Virus record (IMG/VR): IMGVR_UViG_3300046004_002309 | Location: 1-22,234 of that record | DNA from: a virus | Length of the DNA stretch: 22,234 nt | Strand: one strand, 5' to 3' | Shown: in pieces, positions 15,915 to 22,142 of the stretch | Layout of the letters: each line of letters opens with the position of its first letter | Numbering within the stretch: position 1 is the first letter of the stretch | The notes under the pieces: generated by a model | What the model saw: the letters and a program-made list of their open reading frames with translations, nothing else | Database searches by the model: none | Told to the model about the DNA's origin: nothing | Position numbers and translations under genes: made by a program

Positions 15915-16346
15915 TTATTTCTCCTTGTTGAGTTGCTTCCGAGTTTTTTTCACATCGGCTGGTTTTGGTGCGCCATTAATATATCCGCCAGGAAGCGATA
16001 ATCCAATTCCTCCCGTTGGTGCACCACCTGCGGGGGCACCATCTTCCTTTACTGTTGATTGTTCCACATATTTCTTTAGTAAACTATAATATTTTGGATT
16101 TTCTCGGAGATGTGCTGCAGCAATCATTGCAGTTTTTACTAAACTTCCTTCCGTTACATCTTGATGTTCCAATTCAACATTCATGCCCATATAAAATTCA
16201 GCAGGATTAAAATCATATCCCATATTTTTATATACACGCATTGCTTCTTCCTTACCTATATAAGTATCACCACTTATGTAGGGAGTTTCTTTTTTTGGTA
16301 CATCAACTTCATGTATTAGATGTATTAATTGCGTTAGCCTAATCAT
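15915..16346 (-). CDS. DUF5661-like small protein
   Basis: The central region of this 143-residue protein (about 35-95) has the pattern I know as DUF5661: DFNPAEFYMGMNVELEHQD, then AMIAAAHLRENPKYYSLLKKYVE. That family is widespread in phages and has no assigned function. The leader MIRLTQLIHLIHE ends in I-H-E, a fit to the prohead-protease site. The MIRLT start is shared with the protein at 18670-19509. The C-terminal third is Gly/Pro/Ala-rich and then basic. The start codon lies one base from the stop of the collar-like gene. Confidence 0.7.
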   Translation of the reverse strand: MIRLTQLIHLIHEVDVPKKETPYISGDTYIGKEEAMRVYKNMGYDFNPAEFYMGMNVELEHQDVTEGSLVKTAMIAAAHLRENPKYYSLLKKYVEQSTVKEDGAPAGGAPTGGIGLSLPGGYINGAPKPADVKKTRKQLNKEK

Positions 16347-16347
16347 A

Positions 16348-16584
16348 TTACGGGCGTGACGGATACATTCCTTGTGTGCAAATAATCCAATGTAAATTTG
16401 CCGCCGGTGCTTCTAATTTTGGCAATGCAAATGTTGAATGTCCGTCTCCACCGAATTGAGTGCCTAATAAACTAAACAGTGCTGCGTTTTGACTAACTTG
16501 TAGTGTCATGCCGTTACAAGGAAGCCATCCCTGTGGTGCCCAATTAAATGGGACTAATAATAAACTACCTAAAATTGCATCCAT
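16348..16584 (-). CDS. Miniature tail-collar (MdpB-like) protein
   Basis: This 78-residue protein matches the phage tail collar domain: an N-terminal MDAILGSLLLVPFNWAPQGW, then LPCNGMTLQVSQNAALFSLL, GTQFGGDGHSTFALPKL and an ending ICTQGMYPSRP. Full-length bacterial relatives (microcystin-dependent-protein type) are about 170-180 residues and finish with the same QG-I/M-xPSR element. Here the middle ~100 residues are missing, so the N-terminal collar is joined directly to the C-terminal element. It could decorate a fibre or head vertex. The AGGAG site and a CATTTATA box 35 bases upstream support expression. Its place between terminase and portal is unusual for a tail-fibre-type gene. Confidence 0.85.
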   Translation of the reverse strand: MDAILGSLLLVPFNWAPQGWLPCNGMTLQVSQNAALFSLLGTQFGGDGHSTFALPKLEAPAANLHWIICTQGMYPSRP

Positions 16585-16619
16585 AAAAATCTCCTGTTAA
16601 ATTACTTATTTCGTACTAG

Positions 16620-16627
16620 TATAAATG
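16620..16627 (-). promoter_or_regulatory. Candidate late promoter box CATTTATA
   Basis: The sense strand reads CATTTATACTAGTA, 35 bases before the collar-gene start at 16584. The TTTATACTAG part is identical to the box at 1473-1480. It lies right after the homing endonuclease gene, so the collar gene can be expressed independently of it. Confidence 0.4.
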
Positions 16628-16671
16628 TGCTTGTTGAGTGATATATTCGGTCAGTAAATTGTGAAGTCTGA

Positions 16672-17286
16672 TTATATTTTCATCTGTTGTTCAATGTAGA
16701 ACCCTGCCAACGGACCTCTTTTAATTGTCTTAGGACCATTACATATCTTCCAAGCAAGAGTACTGTAATTCCAACCATGTTGCTCACACACAGATTTAAA
16801 ATTAACTGCATTTACCATTAAGGTTTCTCCAGAAGCAGTAATAATTTTATAAATATATTTTTCATGTTTTGACTTTGCACCGCTATGACCACCCGCTACA
16901 TGCCATTCTCTAACCCTTCCCTGTTCTTTCAACTTATCCCTAAAAGATTTTGCGCCAATTTTACCTGCCATAGATTGATGGGTTTTTAGTTCTTCCCTAG
17001 TCAATCCAGACAAATAATGTTTACCACCCACGCACATATTATACGAATTTTCATCTTTTACTACATCTTCATTTACATATTTCTTTTCAAGTTCCCACAA
17101 TTCTGGACTAGAGTTTGCTTCATCCAATATTTCTTTTATAAAATTTTCACGACCATATTTACGAATAGCGTTTTTAATCCACAATCCGCTACCCATATAT
17201 CCGTCATTTACATTGTCTGTAGAGTGTCGGCCAATATAATATTTGTCATTTATAGTGTTAGTAATTTTATAAATAATGTGTTTCAT
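16672..17286 (-). CDS. GIY-YIG homing endonuclease, free-standing
   Basis: This 204-residue protein has the GIY-YIG nuclease fold at its N-terminus: IIYKITN (4-10), KYYIGRH (15-21), DGYMGSG (28-34) and AIRKYGRENF (40-49), then a Glu-containing ELEKKYV helix and YNMCVGG. This is the variant common in selfish endonucleases of T4-like phages. The C-terminal region (GETLMVNAV...SVCEQHGWNYSTL...ICNG) looks like a NUMOD-type helix-turn-helix DNA-binding module. I chose the ATG at 17286 because it overlaps the upstream stop codon (TAATG) and begins the domain. A longer frame to 17343 would add 19 residues not needed by the fold. No intron ends are visible, so it is a stand-alone gene that spreads by cutting related genomes lacking it. 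Confidence 0.9.
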   Translation of the reverse strand: MKHIIYKITNTINDKYYIGRHSTDNVNDGYMGSGLWIKNAIRKYGRENFIKEILDEANSSPELWELEKKYVNEDVVKDENSYNMCVGGKHYLSGLTREELKTHQSMAGKIGAKSFRDKLKEQGRVREWHVAGGHSGAKSKHEKYIYKIITASGETLMVNAVNFKSVCEQHGWNYSTLAWKICNGPKTIKRGPLAGFYIEQQMKI

Positions 17287-18302
17287 TACCAAGCTCTGCA
17301 CGACCAATATCTTGCACTGGTTCTGTCCTTTGCAGTGTGACATTTATGTCGTGCCCGAAAACTTTTACGACGGGCAGGATTGCTCTTTTTAATTCTCATG
17401 TTTGGGTCACCAAAATTTACTTTCTTGACATTTCCAGTACTTGGATCTTTTACAAACACTTTGAATTTTGCTACATCGCCCCGCATTGGTTTACCTAATG
17501 AAACTTTACGGCCTTGATATTCTGCTTCCGTAAGCACATTTGCATGTTCTAAAATATATTCTTTGAGACACGCCGAACAATATTCATCATCGTTAAGTTC
17601 GTCAACATTTTCGTCGATAGGAACGCAATTAGGAACCATCTTACCACCTTTATCTTTCATTCCTACTTGTTTGTATCCTTCCCAACATGCTTCATTTAAT
17701 CCCACGGATGGGTCAGTAAACCGTCCCGTTAATGTTTTACTTGGGTCGGCTTTTGGATTAGACACCGCATCATATCTATCGAAGTCTGGTTGAGGTGCCC
17801 CAAAGGTATCTCCAGTATACTCACACAATCCATTTGACTCACCTTCATTACATTTTCTCCAACGACCACCTTTACTTTTATAGTTTTTTGCGGCCCATCC
17901 ATTTGCATAAGCAGATGGATACACATCAAATTTAGATTTTGCCGCAGATTTTGATGCTGACCATTTACCTGGGTCAGTTGGGCAATTCTTTTCTAAAAAT
18001 AAATTTAATCGTTCTTCTATGTTCATATTTTCCCTTGTTGGTTTAGTAGAAACATATATTGGTTTTTTACCCTGCCCCTTACTATCTTTTCCACCTCTAC
18101 CTGCTTTATTTTGTGCTGCTCGTTTTCGGTTAGTTGCACTTTCTTTTTCTTTTTTACTCATGCTGGCTGCTTTTGCGGCAGGAACACATTTTGCATAACC
18201 TTTCTTTTCTCCCGACGTTCCGCAGGGTGGGTGTTTACCATCGACTTTTTTGCCAATGTTTACCCATTTTTCTTTAAACCACTTATCTAAATCTTCGTCC
18301 AT
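17286..18302 (-). CDS. Mosaic phage protein of several short modules, Cys-containing
   Basis: This 338-residue basic protein looks assembled from short modules. Residues 6-62 have WFKEKWVNIG, CGTSGEKKGYAKCVPAAKA and a Lys/Arg tail. Residues 107-139 have CPTDPGKWSASKSAAKSKFD and VYPSAYANGWAAKNYK. Residues 206-227 have CWEGYKQVGMKDKGGKMVPN followed by CVP. Residues 267-338 have VSLGKPMRGDVAKFKVFVKD, a VNFGDPNMRIKK segment, RKSFRARHKC and the end ARYWSCRAW. I recall each from other phage proteins, alone or in other combinations (DUF5872 and DUF6321 come to mind, unverified). LNE (202-204) and LTE (257-259) sites lie between modules. A YCSACL pair (242, 245) and other cysteines could bind metal. 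The role is unknown; a head-internal or capsid-associated protein is plausible. Confidence 0.75.
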   Translation of the reverse strand: MDEDLDKWFKEKWVNIGKKVDGKHPPCGTSGEKKGYAKCVPAAKAASMSKKEKESATNRKRAAQNKAGRGGKDSKGQGKKPIYVSTKPTRENMNIEERLNLFLEKNCPTDPGKWSASKSAAKSKFDVYPSAYANGWAAKNYKSKGGRWRKCNEGESNGLCEYTGDTFGAPQPDFDRYDAVSNPKADPSKTLTGRFTDPSVGLNEACWEGYKQVGMKDKGGKMVPNCVPIDENVDELNDDEYCSACLKEYILEHANVLTEAEYQGRKVSLGKPMRGDVAKFKVFVKDPSTGNVKKVNFGDPNMRIKKSNPARRKSFRARHKCHTAKDRTSARYWSCRAW

Positions 18303-18306
18303 ATCT

Positions 18307-18669
18307 CTATTTCAAGAATCTGAGTTTATAAATGGTTGCACTCACCAATCCAGAAATTTCATCCACAGTGTTATTAAGTTCACCGTCTTGTGGAAGTGTT
18401 TGCCGAATTGAATCTACAAATTTTTGTAATCCCATAAAATATTTTACGACTGAATCATCTTCAAATATTTGCGTTGGCGTGGTATATCCTTTGATAATAC
18501 CATATCGTCCTTGTGCCATTTCTGCATAGGAGTCAATAAGGTCTATAATATCATCGTAATATTTATTTAATGCTTTATGAGCAGCAAATGACTGCGTTTG
18601 TAGATGAAAAACGTGGGCCTGTGTTCTACTACCCATTAGTGTCGATAAAAACTTGGCAATTTCTTCCAT
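18307..18669 (-). CDS. DUF5856-type ferritin-like (Dps-like) small protein
   Basis: This 120-residue, all-helical protein has the pattern I know as DUF5856: HLQTQSFAAHKAL (22-34), YYDDIIDLIDSYAEMAQGRYG (in two parts, 37-50 and 51-57), and a C-terminal helix. His31, Asp46 and Glu50 have the same spacing (15 and 4) as the Dps ferroxidase ligands His63, Asp78, Glu82 of E. coli. A further His lies at 22 and at 19; 19 would give the full 12-15-4 Dps spacing. The family is predicted to be a ferritin-like four-helix bundle. Whether it binds iron is not known. It lies between two prohead-type genes, one base and four bases away respectively. Confidence 0.7.
   Translation of the reverse strand: MEEIAKFLSTLMGSRTQAHVFHLQTQSFAAHKALNKYYDDIIDLIDSYAEMAQGRYGIIKGYTTPTQIFEDDSVVKYFMGLQKFVDSIRQTLPQDGELNNTVDEISGLVSATIYKLRFLK
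18327..18334 (-). promoter_or_regulatory. Possible promoter box CATTTATA inside a gene end
   Basis: The sense strand reads CATTTATA 24 bases before the start at 18302, inside the last codons of the DUF5856-like gene. The match equals the box at 16620-16627, but these bases also encode protein (TIYK), so chance is a real alternative. Confidence 0.25.
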
Positions 18670-19509
18670 TTATTTTCTCTTACGGGCACGAATACCTTCG
18701 TTCAAGTTATCATCGGTTGGCATGGAAGGGTCGGCAGGAGTACCTTCGCCATTACCAATCGTATTTGCTTTATTCTTTTCGTATTGCATATAATTGTATG
18801 CTGCATTAATATAATCGGATGCCTTTGTAATTTTACTTTGAATCCATGCTTCCAATTCTTCGTTATCACCCAACATATTATATAATTCACCCGATTGCTT
18901 ATTTAAACTCATTAATTGAGCCTTAGCCATATATCCTTCACCGTCATCATTCGTATCGGCAGGTGGAGTATCACTATCAACAACATTGTCAGGAGCCTCA
19001 TCAATTCGACCGGTAATACCTCGCAATGACATATCTATTTCTGATACTGTCTGTTTTTTCATATGTTGTGCATACATTCTTGCCGCAATTTTACGACCAG
19101 GGTGTTCTTTTGCATATCCCAACAATGACTTAACCGTTGCTTCGTGTTCCTTGCCCGCATCGTCTTTATATTTTACTGTTTGTTGTAGTAAAGTATCGCG
19201 TGTTTGTACAGTTGCTGCCGGTTTTTGTGTTGGTTGTGGACGAAATGTAGTAGCCCTAAACGGTTTCTTTTTAGGTGCAAACGGGTCGTCCATAAATCTA
19301 TCATCTCGCTGACTATCATATTCTTCTTCGTCTAAACTTTTATTTTTTTGCTTACGAAGTTTTGCTAAATCTTCTCCTTCAATTTCCCCATCTTTATCTA
19401 CATCCAACTTACTTTGATTACCACTGAGTTCTTCTTCATTGACAGTCCATGATCCCACTGGCGCAGGTCCAATCGGTCGTAATTGCACCAATCCTGTTAA
19501 ACGTATCAT
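18670..19509 (-). CDS. EF-hand-like acidic protein in the packaging region
   Basis: The chosen ATG at 19509 gives 279 residues. It lies two bases after the upstream stop, has GGAG before it, and starts with MIRLTGL like the protein at 15915. A longer frame to 19569 overlaps the upstream gene and is unlikely. Residues 36-47 (DVDKDGEIEGED) match a 12-residue calcium-binding EF-hand loop, with Asp at 1, 3 and 5, Gly at 6, Ile at 8 and Asp at 12. The middle is charged and disordered, with a segment EHPGRKIAARMYAQHMKK near 130-147. The end has NLNE followed by GIRARKRK, an L-N-E site eight residues from the C-terminus. No enzyme domain is recognised. It could be a core or internal head protein. 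Confidence 0.65.
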   Translation of the reverse strand: MIRLTGLVQLRPIGPAPVGSWTVNEEELSGNQSKLDVDKDGEIEGEDLAKLRKQKNKSLDEEEYDSQRDDRFMDDPFAPKKKPFRATTFRPQPTQKPAATVQTRDTLLQQTVKYKDDAGKEHEATVKSLLGYAKEHPGRKIAARMYAQHMKKQTVSEIDMSLRGITGRIDEAPDNVVDSDTPPADTNDDGEGYMAKAQLMSLNKQSGELYNMLGDNEELEAWIQSKITKASDYINAAYNYMQYEKNKANTIGNGEGTPADPSMPTDDNLNEGIRARKRK

Positions 19510-19511
19510 AG

Positions 19512-19793
19512 TTATTCTCCGCCTTTTAAGGCTATGCTGGATGCCGATGCCCAGAGGTATGATTCCCAATCTGCACCGTGTTTTTTCTTGAATTTTGCTA
19601 CCACTTTTTTATTTTTTTTCATTTTATTACCGATATCTTTTCTGTTTTCTATTTGTGAATCGGTCATTTCTCGACGAGGAGGAGATTTTCTATTATACGG
19701 CTCTGGTACGGATTTTTCGTCCAACTCCTCCATTTCGGCAAAGTATTTATATAATTCTTCTTCAATTATTGCTTCCAATTGACTACGTTTCAT
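19512..19793 (-). CDS. Small basic phage protein following the terminase gene
   Basis: This 93-residue protein has an acidic N-terminal helix (about 1-27) and a basic C-terminal region with MTDSQIENRKDIGNKMKKN followed by KKKHGADWESYLWASAS. I recall this WESYLWA-type pattern from other phage small proteins but know no function. GGAG precedes the ATG, and a TATTTATA box lies 31 bases upstream. It follows the large terminase by 65 bases. A small-terminase role cannot be excluded, but there is no clear DNA-binding motif and size and sequence do not resemble T4 gp16. Confidence 0.65.
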   Translation of the reverse strand: MKRSQLEAIIEEELYKYFAEMEELDEKSVPEPYNRKSPPRREMTDSQIENRKDIGNKMKKNKKVVAKFKKKHGADWESYLWASASSIALKGGE

Positions 19794-19824
19794 AAAAAAT
19801 CTCCGTAAGATACATACATCTCAA

Positions 19825-19832
19825 TATAAATA
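19825..19832 (-). promoter_or_regulatory. Candidate late promoter box TATTTATA
   Basis: The sense strand reads TTTATATTTATATTGAG in the gap after the terminase gene, 31 bases before the start at 19793. It fits the spacing of the other boxes. No clear terminator precedes it. Confidence 0.45.
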
Positions 19833-19858
19833 TAAACAAATTTTACATTACATGAATA

Positions 19859-21445
19859 TTATCCAATCAACCATCGAATATCTTCCGTTTCCGTATTATT
19901 ACCGACTTGCATTTGATATGGGTCAACTGTTAAATTATTTGGTAAATTACCACGTTTCATGAATGGTGTACTAGAATAATCAGTATGTGTGAGTGCTAAT
20001 TTGGTTAATTCAATACCTTGCTGTCGTAATCGCAATGCAGTATCACGCACCCACAATCCAATACCTAATGCCATGACCAAATCGTCATTGTATCCACTTA
20101 ATGCTTCAGCGCGTCCGTTTTTCCAAATGAATGTTTCTAATTCTGCTAACGTGCGTGAAGATCGAATCGTAATTGACGTTTCTCGCATATATTCTTCTAA
20201 TTTGGCAATGATTAATGGTCGAGTACGTTGAGAAATGACAAATCCTGCCACCAAATTACGTTCACTCTTATAGGATGACTGATGTTCTACGTCGATATAC
20301 TGCATATCTTTGGACATATAGAATAAATTTCGATATCCACGGTCAATTACTTGCTGTACCGAACTCCATCCAATTGAGCTGTTGTCTGGAATCAATAATG
20401 CGTCATTATATTCTGTTGCCAGTGATACCATAAGGTTACCAAACTCTTTGGTGGGAATTTTACCCTTATATTCTGCTACTTGAATAGAACGTTCTGCGTC
20501 AATAATATGAATGGTGGAATAATCCTCACCATCACCTCTTGCAACGTCTGCGGCGGCAATATAGGTTCTACCCGCATCAGGATATTCCCATATCCACAGA
20601 TTTCCGTCAAATCCTTGTTTGGAAATGGGTTCGGTGACATAGGTTTTCTTATAAAACTCTAATATTTGTGGATTGACCACCGTATTACCGGAGAAAATAA
20701 AGGATGCATCATGTTCTTGTGAGGATTGCATCTCACCCATCATTTCTGTTTGACGGTCACGCCACGCTTGGTCACGTTCTGGATGAACTTTCCAATCTAA
20801 TAGAATGGGATTGAAACTATTTGACTTAGTTTCTGCTTGTTGCCACATTTTATGAAAGAAATTACCCACGCCGTTCGGCGTTGATAGTAATATGGCTTTA
20901 CCACCCGTAGATAGGGTAGACGATGCGGCAGTCCAAATAATATCGGCGTCATCAATGAACGCAGCTTCGTCCAGAATCAATAAGGATAGTGCTTCAGAAC
21001 GACCCGCATCCTTACTACTTGCTACGGCCTTAATTTGTGACCCATTGGCAAATTGCAATGACAATTTATTATCGGTGGTACACACGCCTCGTAACCATAC
21101 GGGTAAATTTGCGTGCATAAATCGTACTTTGGTGACAAGATTCTTTGCTGTTTCTTGTTTGGTAGCAATAACAAGAATGTTTTTGTCACGATGAAATAAT
21201 AATAACCATAGTGCATATCCGGCAACCAATGTAGAAATACCAATCTGTCTACCCTTTAAGACAATATTATTATCGTGGTCGTCAAAATCACGAATGGCAT
21301 CTTTCTGATACTTGTATAACTCAAATAATACCTTTCCCCGAATAGGATGTTGGATATATGAGTATTTACTGAGAAAGTATTCTGGACTTACCGCACATTT
21401 TTTGTATTCTTGTTTGATAAGGTCTTTTAAATTTGGCTGCGTCAT
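19859..21445 (-). CDS. Terminase large subunit (T4 gp17-like)
   Basis: This 528-residue DNA-packaging motor has an ATPase and a nuclease domain. The Walker A-like segment is LKGRQIGIST (63-72), the deviant form seen in terminases. Walker B is LLILDEAAF (155-163, D159/E160), and motif C is LLSTPNG (186-192). The nuclease acids are D300 in AAADVARGDGEDYS, D354 in LIPDNSSIGW at the second acidic position (Glu in T4 gp17), and D454/D455 in GYNDDLVMALG. These sites fit a headful-type terminase that cuts concatemers and pumps DNA through the portal. It is shorter than T4 gp17 (610), lacking part of the N- and C-terminal extensions. It lies six bases after the membrane coiled-coil gene. No small subunit was identified. 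Confidence 0.95.
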   Translation of the reverse strand: MTQPNLKDLIKQEYKKCAVSPEYFLSKYSYIQHPIRGKVLFELYKYQKDAIRDFDDHDNNIVLKGRQIGISTLVAGYALWLLLFHRDKNILVIATKQETAKNLVTKVRFMHANLPVWLRGVCTTDNKLSLQFANGSQIKAVASSKDAGRSEALSLLILDEAAFIDDADIIWTAASSTLSTGGKAILLSTPNGVGNFFHKMWQQAETKSNSFNPILLDWKVHPERDQAWRDRQTEMMGEMQSSQEHDASFIFSGNTVVNPQILEFYKKTYVTEPISKQGFDGNLWIWEYPDAGRTYIAAADVARGDGEDYSTIHIIDAERSIQVAEYKGKIPTKEFGNLMVSLATEYNDALLIPDNSSIGWSSVQQVIDRGYRNLFYMSKDMQYIDVEHQSSYKSERNLVAGFVISQRTRPLIIAKLEEYMRETSITIRSSRTLAELETFIWKNGRAEALSGYNDDLVMALGIGLWVRDTALRLRQQGIELTKLALTHTDYSSTPFMKRGNLPNNLTVDPYQMQVGNNTETEDIRWLIG

Positions 21446-21451
21446 AACTGT

Positions 21452-22141
21452 TTACCGTTTGAGTTCTGCTCCAGCAACTACGCCCAATACAAATCCCGTC
21501 ACGCCGACTACTGTTCTACTTGGCTTTGGAATAAATCCAAATAATTTGTTTGAATTTGGTGCAGGTTTTGGAAGTGTGCGAAGAATATGTTGTAAACTAT
21601 CGGCGCGGGTGGAAGAAAGTGCCACTGCACTTTGTAATAATACTGACTGTGCATCTTTTTGTGCAATTATTAATGATTGGTCTACAATAGTTGAGTCTGC
21701 TACTACTACTTGCTTCTTAAGATTACCAATAATACTATCCTTATATACAACCACTAACGATGTATCCACAATTAAATTATTAAGGAGAGTGACATGGTTT
21801 TCCAGTTCAATTAGATTGGTCCGTAACGTATCTTTCTGAGTGTTCCGATACGCAATGCTAACTGTAAGTTTTTTTACAATTCCATCTTTCTGTGCGTTTT
21901 CATCTTGCAATTTTTGCACTTCGTTTTTTAATGAATCAGCAAACGTTGCAGTTTTTTGTGCATTATTTTTAAATTCTGAATATTCAATATTAAACTTTTC
22001 TAGTTTACTGTTACCGTCAGACTTACCTAACATAAACGAGATAATAAATATGGCGCCACCAACGATGGCAAGTTTACCCACCGAGTTGAGTGTGCTAAAT
22101 CCTTTACCAAAATTAAGTAGTGACGCCAATATTTTATCCAT
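21452..22141 (-). CDS. Membrane-anchored coiled-coil protein, possible spanin-like
   Basis: This 229-residue protein has an N-terminal hydrophobic segment (LAIVGGAIFIISFMLG, about 24-39), a long coiled coil (about 45-190) and a second hydrophobic segment near the end (VGVTGFVLGVVAGAEL, about 212-227). An N-terminal anchor plus a periplasmic coiled coil resembles an inner-membrane spanin subunit, which helps disrupt the outer membrane at lysis. The second hydrophobic end is unusual for that class, and no overlapping outer-membrane spanin gene was found. A membrane or virion coiled-coil protein of another type is possible. GGAG precedes the ATG, and the gene lies one base after the upstream stop. 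Confidence 0.6.
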   Translation of the reverse strand: MDKILASLLNFGKGFSTLNSVGKLAIVGGAIFIISFMLGKSDGNSKLEKFNIEYSEFKNNAQKTATFADSLKNEVQKLQDENAQKDGIVKKLTVSIAYRNTQKDTLRTNLIELENHVTLLNNLIVDTSLVVVYKDSIIGNLKKQVVVADSTIVDQSLIIAQKDAQSVLLQSAVALSSTRADSLQHILRTLPKPAPNSNKLFGFIPKPSRTVVGVTGFVLGVVAGAELKR

Positions 22142-22142
22142 A

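Noticed and set aside
16848-17275. Two further TATTTATA matches (16848-16855, 17268-17275) inside the homing endonuclease gene
   Set aside because: They are not followed by a gene start at the usual spacing and are explained by AT-rich coding sequence. They show that the box can occur by chance.
17287-17343. A 19-residue N-terminal extension of the homing endonuclease
   Set aside because: It overlaps the conserved C-terminal coding region of the mosaic gene and adds nothing to the GIY-YIG fold, which starts right after the ATG at 17286.
19510-19569. A 20-residue N-terminal extension of the EF-hand-like protein
   Set aside because: It overlaps the upstream gene by 58 bases, whereas the internal ATG at 19509 has GGAG and begins with the MIRLT pattern shared with another protein here.
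21312-21839. A 175-codon plus-strand frame spanning the start of the terminase and the end of the coiled-coil gene
   Set aside because: It crosses two well-supported minus-strand genes, has no Shine-Dalgarno site and shows no recognisable domain.
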